64,000 nucleotides of DNA from Brassica napus (GCF_020379485.1 NC_063444.1:6024652-6088651); one strand, 5' to 3'. Counted from the first letter of the stretch, positions 23,898 through 36,650 are shown. Notes: a model not told the origin generated them from the letters alone. Program-made: numbers and translations.

Positions 23898-24796
23898 TAC
23901 GGCGTCGTTTTTGAACAGATCCTTCCCCCCCTTGTTTCCCGGTTTTTGACGATGATGATAACATATAACGCTAACGAATTTACCCAGAGTTGTAAATTAC
24001 GAAAATACCCTCTGTAATTTTATTCCTTTGGTACTGATTTTTAACTAATTTACCATCTGCTTATGCTCTACTGTAATTACCTGTATTTATGAGCATTAGT
24101 TTATGGAGATAAAGCATGACATTTCAATTTTTGGATGGTAAAACCGTGGGGTTCGATTCGATGTTGGCTTAGTCCGGTTTGATGTCTACTCTTATTTGAG
24201 GGTGCTACAATCTATACATATATATATACATAAACATGGCCTTCAAATGATGCAAACATTGTTAACAACAACACAAGAATATTTGTTGGATGCTATCTGC
24301 TATGCTACTATGTGCTGCTTATAACATGCTTTTCATCTGTATTTGCTTAACTATGTCACCTGCTATGCTACTATGTGATTTAGTTAGATATATTAATGAG
24401 CATGTATAAGAACATTAGTTTATGGAGATGGACATTTCAATTTTTTGGATTGAGAAAGGAGTTGTGATTGGTTCGATATTGTTTTAGTCCGGTTTTAGTG
24501 TGCATCATTATTTTTGTGGTGTCATAGAGTAGTGTATCACCACAAATGATGACTCTACATGGCCTTCAAAATGATGCAAACAATGTTAACAACAACACAT
24601 GAATATTACTGGAATCCAGCAAAGTCTACACAACAAAACATCAAGAGAGAGAGAGAAAAAGCAGAGAAAGGAACTTCACATACAAATTAAGAGAACCAAC
24701 AATTCCCTTATCTTCCATAGTACCAATAAACCGACCAGAGAGAGAGAGAGAGAGAGACAATGTTGCTGGGACTTGTCACTTCACTTGTGTTATGTC
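23898..24796. other. Intergenic: CDKF;1 promoter and ROP9 3' region
   Basis: The first few hundred bases are the presumed CDKF;1 promoter. The remainder is filled by an imperfect duplication (separate entry) and an (AG)n run at about 24737-24757 just downstream of the ROP9 stop. No gene is visible. Confidence 0.5.
24088..24608. repeat. Imperfect direct duplication of about 195 bp downstream of ROP9
   Basis: Two copies (about 24088-24288 and about 24408-24608) share CATTAGTTTATGGAGAT, GACATTTCAATTTTT, TTAGTCCGGTTT, ATGGCCTTCAAA and TGTTAACAACAACACA in the same order. A shorter repeat, CTGCTATGCTACTATGTG, occurs twice in the spacer (about 24297 and 24361). The copies are clearly diverged. Confidence 0.75.
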
Positions 24797-26191
24797 CTAA
24801 GCTGTGGCGCAGCCTCCACAGACAATGCTCCTGCATATTTATAACTCTTGTTTGTAAGCTTTTTTTTTACTTTAACCTCTTCACATAGTGAAAATCATAA
24901 GAAGAAGATACAAAATAATTAAAAAAAAAGGGCTTACGCAAAGGAGCAACCGGATCTTCTGTGTTTCTTCTTATTCCCAGTGACCTCTTTCCTCCACGGT
25001 GGCTGGAGAACCACTTTGATCGCTGTGTCAAACACTGCTTTCACATTCTACAACAAAAGACCAAGGCAAAGTTCAACAAAAAAAAAGACTCTGATATTGT
25101 TTTTATTCACCAAAACATTCGCTTTCCGAGGAGAGCTTACCTGTTGAGTCTTGGAACTGCACTCGATGTAAGCAGCTGCACCGATTTGCTTCCTCAATTC
25201 CTCTCCCTGTCTCCACAAACAAAGTCCATAAGCTTGAGAAAACAAAAATCAATAAAGAGAGATTACGCAAATATACATACCTGAGTAGAGGTAATGACAT
25301 TGGTATGATCAGCGAGGTATCCCTTATCATCACGAAGATCTTAAGGAACACCACAATGTAAAGGTATCAGCAAAGAAAAAAAAACTCAAAAACAAAAAAT
25401 AAAATTTGCATACAAAATTACTTACCTAGCTTTGTACCAACAAGAACTATGGGAACATTTGGAGCAAACCTACGAAGTTCAGGCATCCACTGTCCAAAAA
25501 CAAAACAATCAGATTCAACATTCACCAGAACTCACAATCAAACATCTATTTTCAATAAAAGACAAATACCTTCTTAAGTACATTCTCGTAACTGGCCTTG
25601 CTGATAAGAGAAAAGGCTAAGACGAAGATATCAGCTCCTCTGTAACTCAACGGCCTCAACCTACTGTAATCTTCTTGACCTAAACAACAACAGTTTCTGT
25701 GAGATTATTAAAGGGGAGAGAGACTTATGCAATGTCATCAACTTGAATTCTTTGGCTCAATGGATTTTTTTAGGATTAAAATTATGAAACTTTGTTGGTT
25801 TTTTGTTTTGTTTTTTTTACCAGCAGTGTCCCATAGCCCCAGATTCACGATCTGTCCATCCACGGAGACATTGGCACTGAAGTTGTCGAACACAGTCGGT
25901 ATATAATCCTGAACAAAACATCAAGAATCATGAGGAGACGTGACGATATAAACCCACAAATACACTAGATCTCTACCTAAAGAGTTCAAAGCTTAAACCT
26001 TTGAGAGACCCAAATGAAATCTTTGAAACCCAGCAAGAAAAATTTAAAGCTTTACAATTGAAAATGAAAAAAAAAAGGAAAGGAACTCTCACAGTGGGAA
26101 ACTTGTTGCTGGTGTAACAGATAAGCATACATGTCTTCCCGACAGCTCCGTCTCCGACAGTTACACATTTAATGAACTTTGAAGCACTCAT
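24797..26191 (-). CDS. ROP9: ROP GTPase, ROP9/ARAC7 type (type II)
   Basis: A plant Rho-family small GTPase that switches polarity, ROS and hormone signalling at the plasma membrane, 209 aa. Eight exons: 26093-26191, 25821-25908, 25570-25679, 25426-25489, 25281-25339, 25141-25206, 24938-25047, 24797-24830. The sequence shows the P-loop GDGAVGKT, switch [14 protein letters not shown], switch [16 protein letters not shown], the base-recognition GTKLD and SSKTQQ. The C-terminus is a basic patch KKKHRRS followed by [15 protein letters not shown]. That is the GC-CG box of type II ROPs, which are S-acylated instead of prenylated, and there is no CaaX motif. The last exon, only 34 bp, encodes that box. 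The position and length match Arabidopsis AT4G28950. Confidence 0.95.
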
Positions 26192-27280
26192 TGTCTTACA
26201 AAGAACCAGAATTAAGACCCCAGAAGAAAATTAAAGAAGAAGAGTGCTGGAGAAGTGTGGAGATAAGCTTTACAAGAGTGTGTGAATTTCGATATGTTAT
26301 TAGGGAGAAATGAATGTTTGTAGAGAGAGAGAAGAGGAGAGTTAAATGTGTCGGATTCTCAGGTTTCGTCCAAGTCAATAGTCTCTCTAAAAAGGGTCAA
26401 ACTTTTATTGTCCCTCTCATTAAATTTCAAAAACTAAGCACAATTGAAAACTTATACTATTATATAAAAAAAAGAAAATGATTTGAAATTAGTCCTTCGG
26501 TTTCTATAACCTTTCTGTCAAAAAAGTTTGGTATTATTATCAACGGTTGAGTTGAAACACGTATCGACCGTTGCGAGATACGACACAGTTTCGACCTTTT
26601 GTCCTCTTGTTGGTATACAGCTAAGTGTGTCTGTTTTTTTTTTCTCTTGGGAGTTTCACGTTTCTTCTCATGCACGAGTTTCTCTTGAGCCCTTCCATGG
26701 ATTTTTCTTTTATATTTTAATCCTAACTCTTTTATTATTTATTTCTTTTATACAAGTGGAGTTTCAACTTTTTGTAAACCTCAGAATACTTCTTTTGTTC
26801 CCCCAACATTCAAATTCGAATATTCCTCATATGTATGTGGGCCAATTTTGAATGGAATCGTTGGGTTATACTTAGAAGTAGATTCATCAGGTTTAGTTAT
26901 GTTGGTGGTCATGACTCATGTCCATAGATCAAAACAACAAGCCCATTCATTTACATGTTGCTTGATTATGTTTTTCTTCATAATCTACTATAGTTAAATT
27001 TGATGCATAGGATGATGAAGTTCTCAAAATATAGTTAATGGTCATTATGCTTTGCAATCTTTGGTGATAGCAGCGGTTAACACATAACCAATATTTTGTT
27101 TTTCCATTTCGTTCGGGACAAGCAACTCCAATGTTGAACACAATTTTTGACAATAGTTTAGAGAGCACAACACGAGCTACGGCATTGTCAAATAAAAGCA
27201 TACACGAGAAACTAAAGTTATAGCATTTGCAAACAAGTTTTGGAAAATAGCAAAAGAACCGAGTTGGTTTCCTCTTCACT
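26192..27280. other. Intergenic: ROP9 promoter and TOPII 3' flank
   Basis: About 1.1 kb between two minus-strand genes. The 26192-26400 part is the probable ROP9 5' UTR and promoter. The 27000-27280 part may contain the TOPII 3' UTR. No repeat or gene is recognised. This is one edge of the synteny break created by TOPII. Confidence 0.5.
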
Positions 27281-30200
27281 CTACTCATCATCATCCTCGA
27301 CGTCTTCAATATCATCAAACTCAGAATCATTCCCAGACTCACTCTCTGAATCACTCAGCACATACTTCATCTGCTTCCTGTTAGCTCTTTTTGGCCTCGA
27401 TGAGGTTCCAACCGCCACAGTCTCGGTACTCTCCTCCTCTCCTTCCTTGTTAGCCAACCTCCCCAACACCGAACTACTCTTCTTGTTGAACGGGGAAGAT
27501 CTCATCTTCCTCACTTTCTTCTCCGGTGACACAGTAACAACCTCCGCAGCTGGCTGCTTCTTGCTCGCCGCTGGTCCACGCTTCCTCGGAGCTGCCGGTG
27601 GTTTCACGGCTTTACTCGCAGCCGCTGGTTTCCTTCCTCCTTTTGCTGGTGCAGCAACCTCAACCACCACGTCGTCTTCATCGTCATCCAAAGAGATTGC
27701 CGCTTCTGTTGATAAACCAGCATAAAAAACGTATTTAACTTCATGATCATTCAATTGTGGTCTGTTTCTCAAAAATGTTATTATGAACTTACTGCTTGGA
27801 TTCTCAGAGGTGGAGCCGAAATTGTATTGAGCAAGCCTTTGTGCTAGATCCATCATCTCATCATCATCAGCCTTTACATCGGCAGCAGGCGCCTTCTTTT
27901 TGGCTCCTTGTCTACCTTTCGGCTTGGCCACTTCCACTACGCTGTCACCTTCACCAATCAATAAAAAGGTTTCCAAATATATACGTCAATCAGATCCATA
28001 CAAGAAAATGTTTCCAAATACTATGATGATTCACTGAGTTTTAGTACAGGACATACCTATCTCCATTGCAGAACTGGAAGCCGCCTTTGTTGTTTTCTTT
28101 GGTGCCTGTTTCCTTGGCGCTGCTGTTTTACCACCCTTTAGTGGTACTCCAGCCTTGTTCCTGAGCTTCTGTTGTGCTTTCTCTATCTCTTTTTCGGCTT
28201 CAACATCTTTCTGATCAAGTTTCTGAAAAAAAAATGGAATAAAATATTGCATAAACGACTAAGTGGCAATTTTGTAAAAGCAAATATAGGGTTTAGGGTT
28301 GTGAATGCTTACATCAAGTTCTGCATCAAGAGACTCTAGGTCTCTGAACCAGAGAGATCTTGGTGTGGCCTTCTTCATCTCTTCGACTGCTTTCTCCATT
28401 TTATCTCTCTCCCCACATAACTCCTGCACTTTCTCTAGAGTCAACGTAGCTATAGCTAGTGACAACAGGTAGTCATACTCTGAACCAGATATAAACGTTG
28501 AGCGTGAACCAGGAACGGCCAAGGTTTCTTCAGATTCTTCTTCAGCTGAATCCGTTGCTCCAGCAACCGCGGCTTCAACAGGCTTGGCCTTCTTGGGGAA
28601 TGGTGTGAACCCTTTCTGTCTCAACTCCTGGACAAGATCAGACTTCTTCCTGTTGTTCACTATGATTTCTCCACTGACAACTCCATGAATAAACTTCACT
28701 TTGTTCTCTAGTTTCAAGAGCTCAAGTTCCAGATTCTCCAGGATAACTCTCTGCATACATAACAGACAGTTAACGTGTTAAGCCACTACCTCAATTGCTG
28801 AAAACCTTTAAAGACTGATCGAATTATAAGATGTACAAACCTTTCTCTTCTCATAATATTGGAGCCTGAGTTGGAAGAACTCTTCAAGGACTGCAAGGTT
28901 GTATTAAACGTTAGTGTCTCTTATGAAGACCAAAAACAGACTGAACAATTTGGATCTGATTCTTACTTTGTTCTGGAGTCGCGTATTTCTTAATCAAATT
29001 GTTTTCATCAAATAGATGCATATTTGTTGTAGCGATTGTCGTGGTAAGTTTGAGCATCTTCAAAATGCCCTCTTGCCGAGCCATCATCATGTTCTCCTCG
29101 CTAAGATGAAGCTCAAAATCCACAGACCTATCATCATTGTACGCCTTAACGCTCTGCAGAAATAAGAAGAATGAGTAAATAAGAAGCATCTAAGAATATG
29201 ATCGTTTTCTGATCTTAGGCTTTTACCTGAAAATAGGGGGTGTTATTATTTGTCTTCAAAGCCTCCAGGAACTGCTTATAATCTTCGCTCCACCTTCTGA
29301 TTGGTAGCTCCGTAACACGGATAGTTGTTTCGCCAATCTCCTCATATACACCAGTGATAGTGTAGGTAGACCCGCCTTCCTTGGACGCAGTTTTCTCAAT
29401 TGTTCCTTTAAAATTCCTATACCAAGGATCCATAGCCACCATACTTTCACCATTAAGTAGCCGCCTTATGTTGGCAACAATATCTCTTGGGTTGTAGTTA
29501 GGTATGAATGTACTCCACCCGGTTCCAATTCCTTCACAACCATTGACAAGCACAGTTGGAATGATGGGCATGTACCTAACAAGGAATAACATATCAAGTT
29601 AGTCTCTGCAAAAAAAAAAAACGTGTGTACTGAAGAGAGTAAGGAGGACTTTGTCATCCCAACGAATTACCAAGTTGGCTCTATCTTCTGCCCATCTTCA
29701 TTCAAGTAATTAAGGAGGACATCATCATCCTTGGGAAACAACACCCTTGTTGCTGAAGAGAGCTTAGTGAAAATGTATCTTGGGCTTGCTGCATCTTTTC
29801 CACCCTACCACAATCAATGTACAAGATGAGTATGGACATCGAGATAAAAAGAACAGTTTCAATGTCTATACTTACCATGTTCCGTGTGCCATATTGACCA
29901 ATTGGTTGAAGCAGGTTTATGTTGTTGCTGCCAACATAATCCTGCGCCATGCCAATGATCGTACTGGCAAGACTCTGCTCGCCGTGATGATATGCCGAGT
30001 GCTCAGATACATAACCAGAGAACTGGGCAACCTTGGCCTCCTTTGTGAAATTCCTTTTAAACGAACAAAAAAGTATCTTTCTCTGGCCTGGTTTGAGCCC
30101 ATCCACCATGGAAGGAATTGACCTTTGAAGATCCGCCATGGAGAATAAGATAAGTTCTTTGTTTACGAAATCACTGAAGGAAATTTTCTGTTGCTTCTGA

Positions 30201-33012
30201 TCAAGATGAGTGCCAGGCTGAAAAAATAAACCGACATCAGAACATGCAGAAATAATGAGCAAAGAACAAATATTTAAGGTACTTAATTGTCCTGCATACC
30301 TCAAAATGTGAAAGCCAGTTCTTTCGAGCTTCAATTTTTTTTTTACTAAATGCAAGTTCAATCGCTTCTCCATCTTGTTCATCCTCCCAAACAAAATCCT
30401 TTTGGTGAACATCAAGGTTTCCAAAGTACTCTTTGCCCTCCTTAGACGTACTTGTTCCCAACCCCTAGAAAAACACAGTGACAGTTCATAAACAAAGAAC
30501 ATGAGACGTTTACAAGAGTACTAACTTAATAGTTATAACAGAACGCAAACCTTGTAGTATTTAATAGTCCAACCGGTTGCATTACCACTCAGACTTTCTT
30601 TCCAGCTTTCATACTCAGGCATGGAGTAAAATGACAGAACTTCATTCTTGCGCGTTGCCTGAGTACAATGTATTAATTTGCAGTTGTTAAAATTCATTCC
30701 CAAGCACTAAGATATTATACAAGGAAGAATTTATATTTACCTTCACAATGGGGGTGATAAACTCAACTAGGAACGATGGAACCTTCAGTAATGTTGGCCA
30801 AAAAGAGTGGATGAAGTTGATTAAGAGACCCTTTATATGGGAACCATCGTGATCCTGAACAAGGTGGACAGAGAAAAGTTCGTTAAATGAGCATATAAAG
30901 AGACGCACACATATATGTAGCATATGCGCTGAATGCAGAGACAGATAAGAATACCTGATCTGTCATGATCATCATATGCCCATATCTCAGTGAGTTAACG
31001 TTTTCATACACCATATTTTGCTTAAGTCCAAGGATCTTCTTGATATTCTCAATTTCCTTATTGTTAGTGATCTGAGTGGTGGTGGCTTCCCTGACATTCA
31101 ACAACTTTCCTCGGAGAGGGAACACTCCGTAATAGTCACGTCCCACAACAGCCATCCCCGCCATCTAAACATAATGAGTGTTAGGTGTCTGTTGGGGTAA
31201 AACAATATAAGTAGCTGACAAGAGATCAAAAACCACTTACCGCTAAAGCCTTAGCTGAGTCTCCTTCGGTCAGAATCAACGTACAGCGTTGGGATTCCTT
31301 TCCCCCAGCTTTGTTAGCGTCCTCCAACTTCTCAACCTGAACCCTGTCAGTCTTAGTTCCATCGCTTTTCTTAAGATCTTTACTCTGCTTAAAAGTTGCC
31401 CATGAAAGCAGATTTTCCACTACTCCAGATTTAGCCACTGGACATAAAATGAAACAGAAGCAAATTTTAAGCACTCTTCAAGAAACCGAATACATTAGTG
31501 ACCCAACAAGAAAAAAAGAAGCACAACAAACCTTTCTTCAAAATATCTTCTGAAAGCTCGCATTTAGACCCGAAACTGCTCTGACGAAGGGTCAATGTTT
31601 CTTTGGTTTGCGAATCAAAAGCAGGATTGTCAATCAAGGAGTTGACAAACACCCACAGATGGCTCTTAACATTGTGAGCCTTGACGTTAGCGGTTTTGTT
31701 CTTCTTGTTCACAATACCAACAATGTAGTTCGTGATCTGACTGGTCACATAGTCCACATGCGTCCCACCCTTGATCGTAGCAATAGAGTTCACAAAACTG
31801 ACCTGAAAGAACACAAGAAAACATTGTTAAAACTTCTACTCAGTCTTCGCGAGATGAGAGTGAGGGTAGTATCCAGCCAAATCCATACCTGTTGAAACTG
31901 TCCTTCACTAATGCTCACACAAACCTCCCATCTGTCATTAACTTTCTCGACCATCCTAATGACAACACAAAAACCAAATGACAAAATTCAATTCCGAGAC
32001 ACAATCTCCCAATCACTTGCATAGTACAAAGAAAGAACACAAACCTTGGGAGAGGCTCAGTCGTTGACTTGTTGGCTGCAGTCAGGTACAGATCAACATA
32101 ATCAGTGAACGATTTGATTGGAATCCGTTTACCATTCAGCTCCACCTTCACAGTCTTTCCCAAACACCCAGCAATATCAAAGACCCTTTTACTCATCAAA
32201 GCAACCACATCGTCTTCTAAATGAGTCATCCCGAACTTCCCCAAGTCGGGTTTGAACGAGACTTTGGTCCAGTTATCGCTCTTGTTGCACTTGGTTATAA
32301 CCGGTTCAGACTTCTTCCCCATGTTGTTCTCAAACACCTACACATCACCACAAAATGTTAATCTAAAATGTATCAATCGATCACAGAATCATAAACCTAA
32401 ATCAAGCAATGTCAAATCACATATGCAAATGAATCAGAATCGTACCTGCTTGTACTGCTTCTGCCTTTTGCCATCGGCTGTTTCGATCGTGAACTCCGTG
32501 GAGAAGATGTTCGTAAGCTTCGCTCCGTAACCGTTTCTCCCACCAGTAGTCTTCTTCTCGTTATCATTGTAGTTACTGCTAGTCAACAGATGACCAAAGA
32601 TCATCTCGGGAACATACACGCCTTCCTCCTGATGGATCTCGACGGGGACTCCATCTCCACTGTTACAGACGCTGATCAGATTCCGCTCGACGTCGATCAC
32701 CACTTTGACGGAATCCATCTTCGGATCTCGCTGCTTGTTGTCAGCCGCGTTCACCAGAATCTCGTCGAAGATCTTGTACAGGCCAGGGACGTAGGTGACG
32801 GGGCGATTGACCATCTCCTCGTTCTCGTACACCCAGAGAGTTTGCGTGTGCTTCTCGATGGATCCGATGTAGGTATCGGGACGGAGCAAGATGTGCTCGA
32901 GCTGAGATTTCTTCTGGTACATCTCCTCGATCGTCTTCCCGCCGCGAGAAGCCGCCTTCGCCTTCGCGACATTGACGTTGTTGCTGGATTGCAGGGGGAG
33001 TTTGGTAGCCAT
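27281..33012 (-). CDS. TOPII: DNA topoisomerase II (type IIA, ATP-dependent)
   Basis: A nuclear enzyme that passes one DNA duplex through another to untangle chromosomes, 1412 aa. There are 18 exons, first 32446-33012, then 32045-32337, 31889-31955, 31532-31802, 31241-31437, 30955-31164, 30741-30854, 30551-30658, 30300-30464, 29876-30217, 29671-29804, 29227-29575, 28967-29153, 28841-28890, 28313-28750, 28057-28222, 27793-27948, last 27281-27705. The N-terminal GHKL ATPase has ILVNAADN and TGGRNGYGAKL. The TOPRIM domain has EGDSAKALA (about 457-465) and DQDHDGSH (about 534-541). The breakage-reunion domain has the catalytic tyrosine in SPRYIFT (about residue 788). The C-terminal tail is Lys/Ala-rich and ends acidic. 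The frame is fully open, so the gene looks functional. Its Arabidopsis counterpart (1473 aa, AT3G23890) is on another chromosome. Confidence 0.95.
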
Positions 33013-33956
33013 GGGGTGGGGTGAGGGGGGGATCGCGAGTTTCTGAGAGGGAAACTGTGTAGATCTGGAGGAATCGAGTGAGGATTGAAGAAGTCTTACG
33101 AGATTGGGCTCAGAGTTAGGGTTTTTTTCTGGAGAGCAGAGAGTGAAGTGAGAAGACGACCGATGGAAATATAGGAGAGTGTGAGATGATAAATAAATAT
33201 TAGATGAAAGAGAGAGAGAGACAACGGTTGGGCAGATCAGAATTCGAAATTTGAATTTGCGATGGGAGCGGGATAATTAGGGTTTTTCAAAAAGTATTCA
33301 ACATCGTACGATGAAATCTGACGGCTGCAGAAGATTTCGAGATGAAAGAACCAAAAAAAAAAAAAAGGTAAAAAGATATTTTATGATAATTATTAATAGG
33401 GCCCAATTAAAGCCCATTGTTTTCAGAATACAACCATGACTCAGTTTAGCCCATATTGTGAAACAAAGCTAATATGTGTCATATATGGCCTTATTATGAG
33501 TCATATATTAGCTTAATATGTGTTATATTAACTTATATTTATACTAGAGAAAATTGGCTGGATATATATGAAATGGGTCAAAATAAATACCCTAAACAGT
33601 AAAAAATAAAATCGTTGTAGCTAATTGTGTTCAAACGGACGAGTTTACGCTTTGTCAGTGCATACGTTGCATTGAAAGGATTAAAATAATGTTTTCCATA
33701 GATTTTATAGGATATGCTAGGTGACCGTATATTATAGGTCTGCACATGGGGGAAATTATAGCCACATATTTTTTTTTTTGTTAAAGATATTACCGATGTA
33801 AAAATAGCAGGGGTTAAGTCAAATCAAAGGGAAGATAACAAATTAACAAGAAACAATAATCAAATATCAAACTTATCATATACTGCTCTGAATAAATGAA
33901 TCATGGTTTTTGGAGTGTGTATAGGTATATGGATCAAATTTTAGGGAAACGACAAA
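33013..33956. promoter_or_regulatory. TOPII 5' UTR/promoter and AT-rich flank
   Basis: Immediately upstream of TOPII, 33013-33360 contains CT/GA-rich and GAGA-containing sequence, with a run of about 15 A ending near 33365. This is plausible promoter and 5' UTR. Beyond this the DNA is AT-rich without recognisable features up to the Helitron end at 33957. Confidence 0.45.
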
Positions 33957-34963
33957 TCCCCTATATATTATTTGTGAATCACTAGGATGATTCTTAAAAT
34001 TATTTAAAAAATATGTTGGTCTATCTAATTATATAATAAGTTTTTTATTAAACTAACCATAAATTCATTATTAATGTCATTTATTATTTCCTTAAATAAA
34101 GATTACGGAATTGTCTAATGTGGCTAAAGGATATATGACAATTAATGATTTTGAATAATAAAGATTTGATAAAAAAAATAATGTATCTTCTATCAAATTT
34201 GTTTAATTTTAAACTATTAAAATAATTTAAAAAAATCACAATAACCATATTATAAAAATTTAAATTTTTCTGTATATGTTATATTTTGAATTTTAAAAAA
34301 CGACTATCAATTACTAAAACTGTTAAAAGTCTCACATTCAAATTTTTGTGATCCATGGCTTAAAATTTTTATTATGACAAAATACAAATGATTAAAAAAT
34401 CATATAAATAAAAGTCTAATTTAATTAATCATTAATATATAAAATATATATATGTATATATATCATTCTAAATTAAACTATAAACCATATTGAATAAATA
34501 AATATTTTAATTTCAAAATTTACTTTGAATAAATTTTTTTGATAAAAGTTTTGAACTAACATTGATAAATTTTTTTAAATTATAAATTACTAAAATTATT
34601 AATCTCACAATAAAAATTTTGTTATCGGTAATTTAAAGTTTTTGCTATTAAAGATACACATGATCAAAAAAACATATGAGTAGAAAACATCATTTAATAG
34701 ACATTAATATTAAAAATATATTATATATGTTAATATCATTTAAATTTAATTACATATCTTATCAAATTTTTAAAAAAATTATTTGGATTAATAAAATTGA
34801 TTTTTACGTTCGCACCAATTTAATTATATATGTAATAGTTACTGACTTTTAGTTATTCAACATATATTTACTACTTCATAGTATAATATGTAAGAACATA
34901 TAATACATAAAATCATTTATATATATAATGTTTATTCCGCGCAAGGCGCAGATCTTAATCTAG
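33957..34963 (+). mobile_element. Non-autonomous Helitron, about 1.0 kb
   Basis: The left end TCCCCTATATATTATTTG at 33957 follows an A. The right end has a short hairpin (CCGCGC AAG GCGCAG), then ATCTTAAT and the terminal CTAG at 34960-34963 followed by T. Helitrons start with TC, carry a hairpin about 10 nt before a CTRR end, and insert between A and T without target duplication. All of these hold here. The interior is AT-rich and has no Rep/helicase, so it needed a partner for movement. Confidence 0.75.
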
Positions 34964-35521
34964 TGGTTAAATATTTGTAATGTTTCTTGATGTAAGTATC
35001 ATTGAATAGTACCAGTAACATTCTATATGTTATCAAACATTACTCGGTAACATTATATATATCATCTAACATTATAGAGTTAGTCATATATTCATGTTAT
35101 TATATGTTAAGTTATATATTAGACGCATTGCTTATTTTTTATCCCCTATACATGTGATTCACTTATAAAACATAATCGCTAATACATATCTTCGCGACTA
35201 ATATAACGCTTACTAGACACCACAAAATGTTAACCATAAAATATATCATTTGTCACAATTGCTATAAAACAAGTTAGCATCTAAGATGATACAGTTACAT
35301 TACAAATTAAAGTAATCATTTAACAAAGATTAATGTCACACTACTCAAATGGTTAGCGATTTATCAATTTTGTGATTCACAAGGCTACCAACAAGGTTAT
35401 CCATCTAGTTAGGGTTGGGTGCATAAGATAATTCATCATCGGCTTGATCAGCAATGTCGTCTCTTTCCTTCTTCTCTTTGACTTTTTGTTTTCTTTTGTT
35501 TCTCCTCAATCATCATTTGAG
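34964..35521. other. AT-rich intergenic sequence
   Basis: About 560 bp to the right of the Helitron with several loosely repeated phrases (TAACATTATATATATCATCTAACATT type). No gene, terminal repeat or RNA gene is recognised. Confidence 0.4.
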
Positions 35522-36190
35522 TCAATCTCTTTGACTTGCTGGTTCAAGAGATGCGCGAGGAATCAAACGATGTCTAACAACATAGGCTTGTCGTTGTGAC
35601 TGCAAAACACAATGTATAACATTGAGAGTTAACGGTAACACATTATGTTAGTTGAAACTAATATGTATTTCTTATCGAAGTTAGAGATCGTATGTACCAT
35701 CTAACAAACTATGTACCAGCTAACCTCATTAAATTAATATATGTTAGGCTCTAATTTAAAAATTATCACTGTCCATAGTAGGTGACATTCTCTACTAAGT
35801 TACTAGATTATCTGCTAAATCAAATAATTGCTAAAATATTAGTAAACGATACAAAAAATACTAACATCAGAAGCAGATATGTCAGTTCTACACCCAAATT
35901 AAGGCTTAAAAAATCAAAAATCAATTTTTTTGTTAAAACAAAAAGTAAATCATTCTTCCATGTTTTCAGGTTGTGGTCAGGTGAGAACAACATAATCTAG
36001 AGCAAGTTCTTTAGATAAAATTGCTTTTTTAGATTCAAAGACAAATAGATCAAACTCATATATTGAAAAATCAAAGAAAAAAAAGAGTTGGTACCATATG
36101 AAGTTCTTGATATTCTTGCATAAAGCTATGGGGCCTAAATGTGATTTTCGGATCCTCAAAATGATTACAGTTGGAGGGAATATTCTCCAT
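35522..36190 (-). CDS. Possible two-exon small protein gene, 57 aa, function unknown
   Basis: On the minus strand an ATG at 36190 opens a 32-codon exon (36095-36190) ending at a GT donor. An acceptor (TTTTGCAG) leads into a 26-codon exon (35522-35599) that keeps the frame and stops at TGA. The predicted peptide starts MENIPSNCNHFEDPK and ends RASLEPASQRD; it has no recognisable domain. The intron would be about 495 bp. I do not recognise a family. It may be a real lineage-specific gene, a fragment carried by a transposon, or chance. Low confidence. Confidence 0.25.
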
Positions 36191-36472
36191 GATCTCGATT
36201 CATGAGATACACCAGATGTGTATTTCCAAAATCACAAAAAAAAAAAGTGAGGAAAAAAAGCAAACAGGTGAAAGGAAAACTTCTGAGAAAAGAAATGAGA
36301 AGAAAGAGAGAGAGAAAGGCTATGGATTTTGATGAGATAACGTATCTTAGCTAAGATAACATAGATGTATAGGTTGGTAGGGGCAGTGTTGGGTTATTGA
36401 AAAATCAATAGTGTTATGAATAGGGAACGGGTAGTTACTTAGATTCCGAATGGTAAAAGGAGTTCAAACAGT

Positions 36473-36650
36473 GCAGATCAAACGAATCATGCAAATCAAG
36501 CCGAAGAAGTACAGATCAAACGGATCATGCAGGAGAGATGCAAATCAAGCAGATCATGCAGGAGAGATGCATATCAAACGGATCATGCAGGAGAAATACA
36601 GATAAAATGGATCATGCAGGAGAGATGCAGATCAAGCAGATCACGCAGGT
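36473..36650. repeat. 29-bp tandem repeat (minisatellite)
   Basis: Units beginning GATCATGCAGGAGAGATGCA start at 36523, 36552, 36581, 36610 and (partial) 36639, exactly 29 bp apart, with a few substitutions. More degenerate half-units precede them from about 36473. Because 29 is not a multiple of three, a protein repeat is unlikely. Confidence 0.9.

Noticed and set aside
27240..27725. Long plus-strand open frame, Ser/Ala/Thr-rich
   Set aside because: It is antisense to the last exon of TOPII; the minus strand has the real, domain-bearing frame.
32590..33024. Plus-strand open frame of 144 codons
   Set aside because: Antisense shadow of TOPII exon 1, which encodes the conserved ATPase domain.
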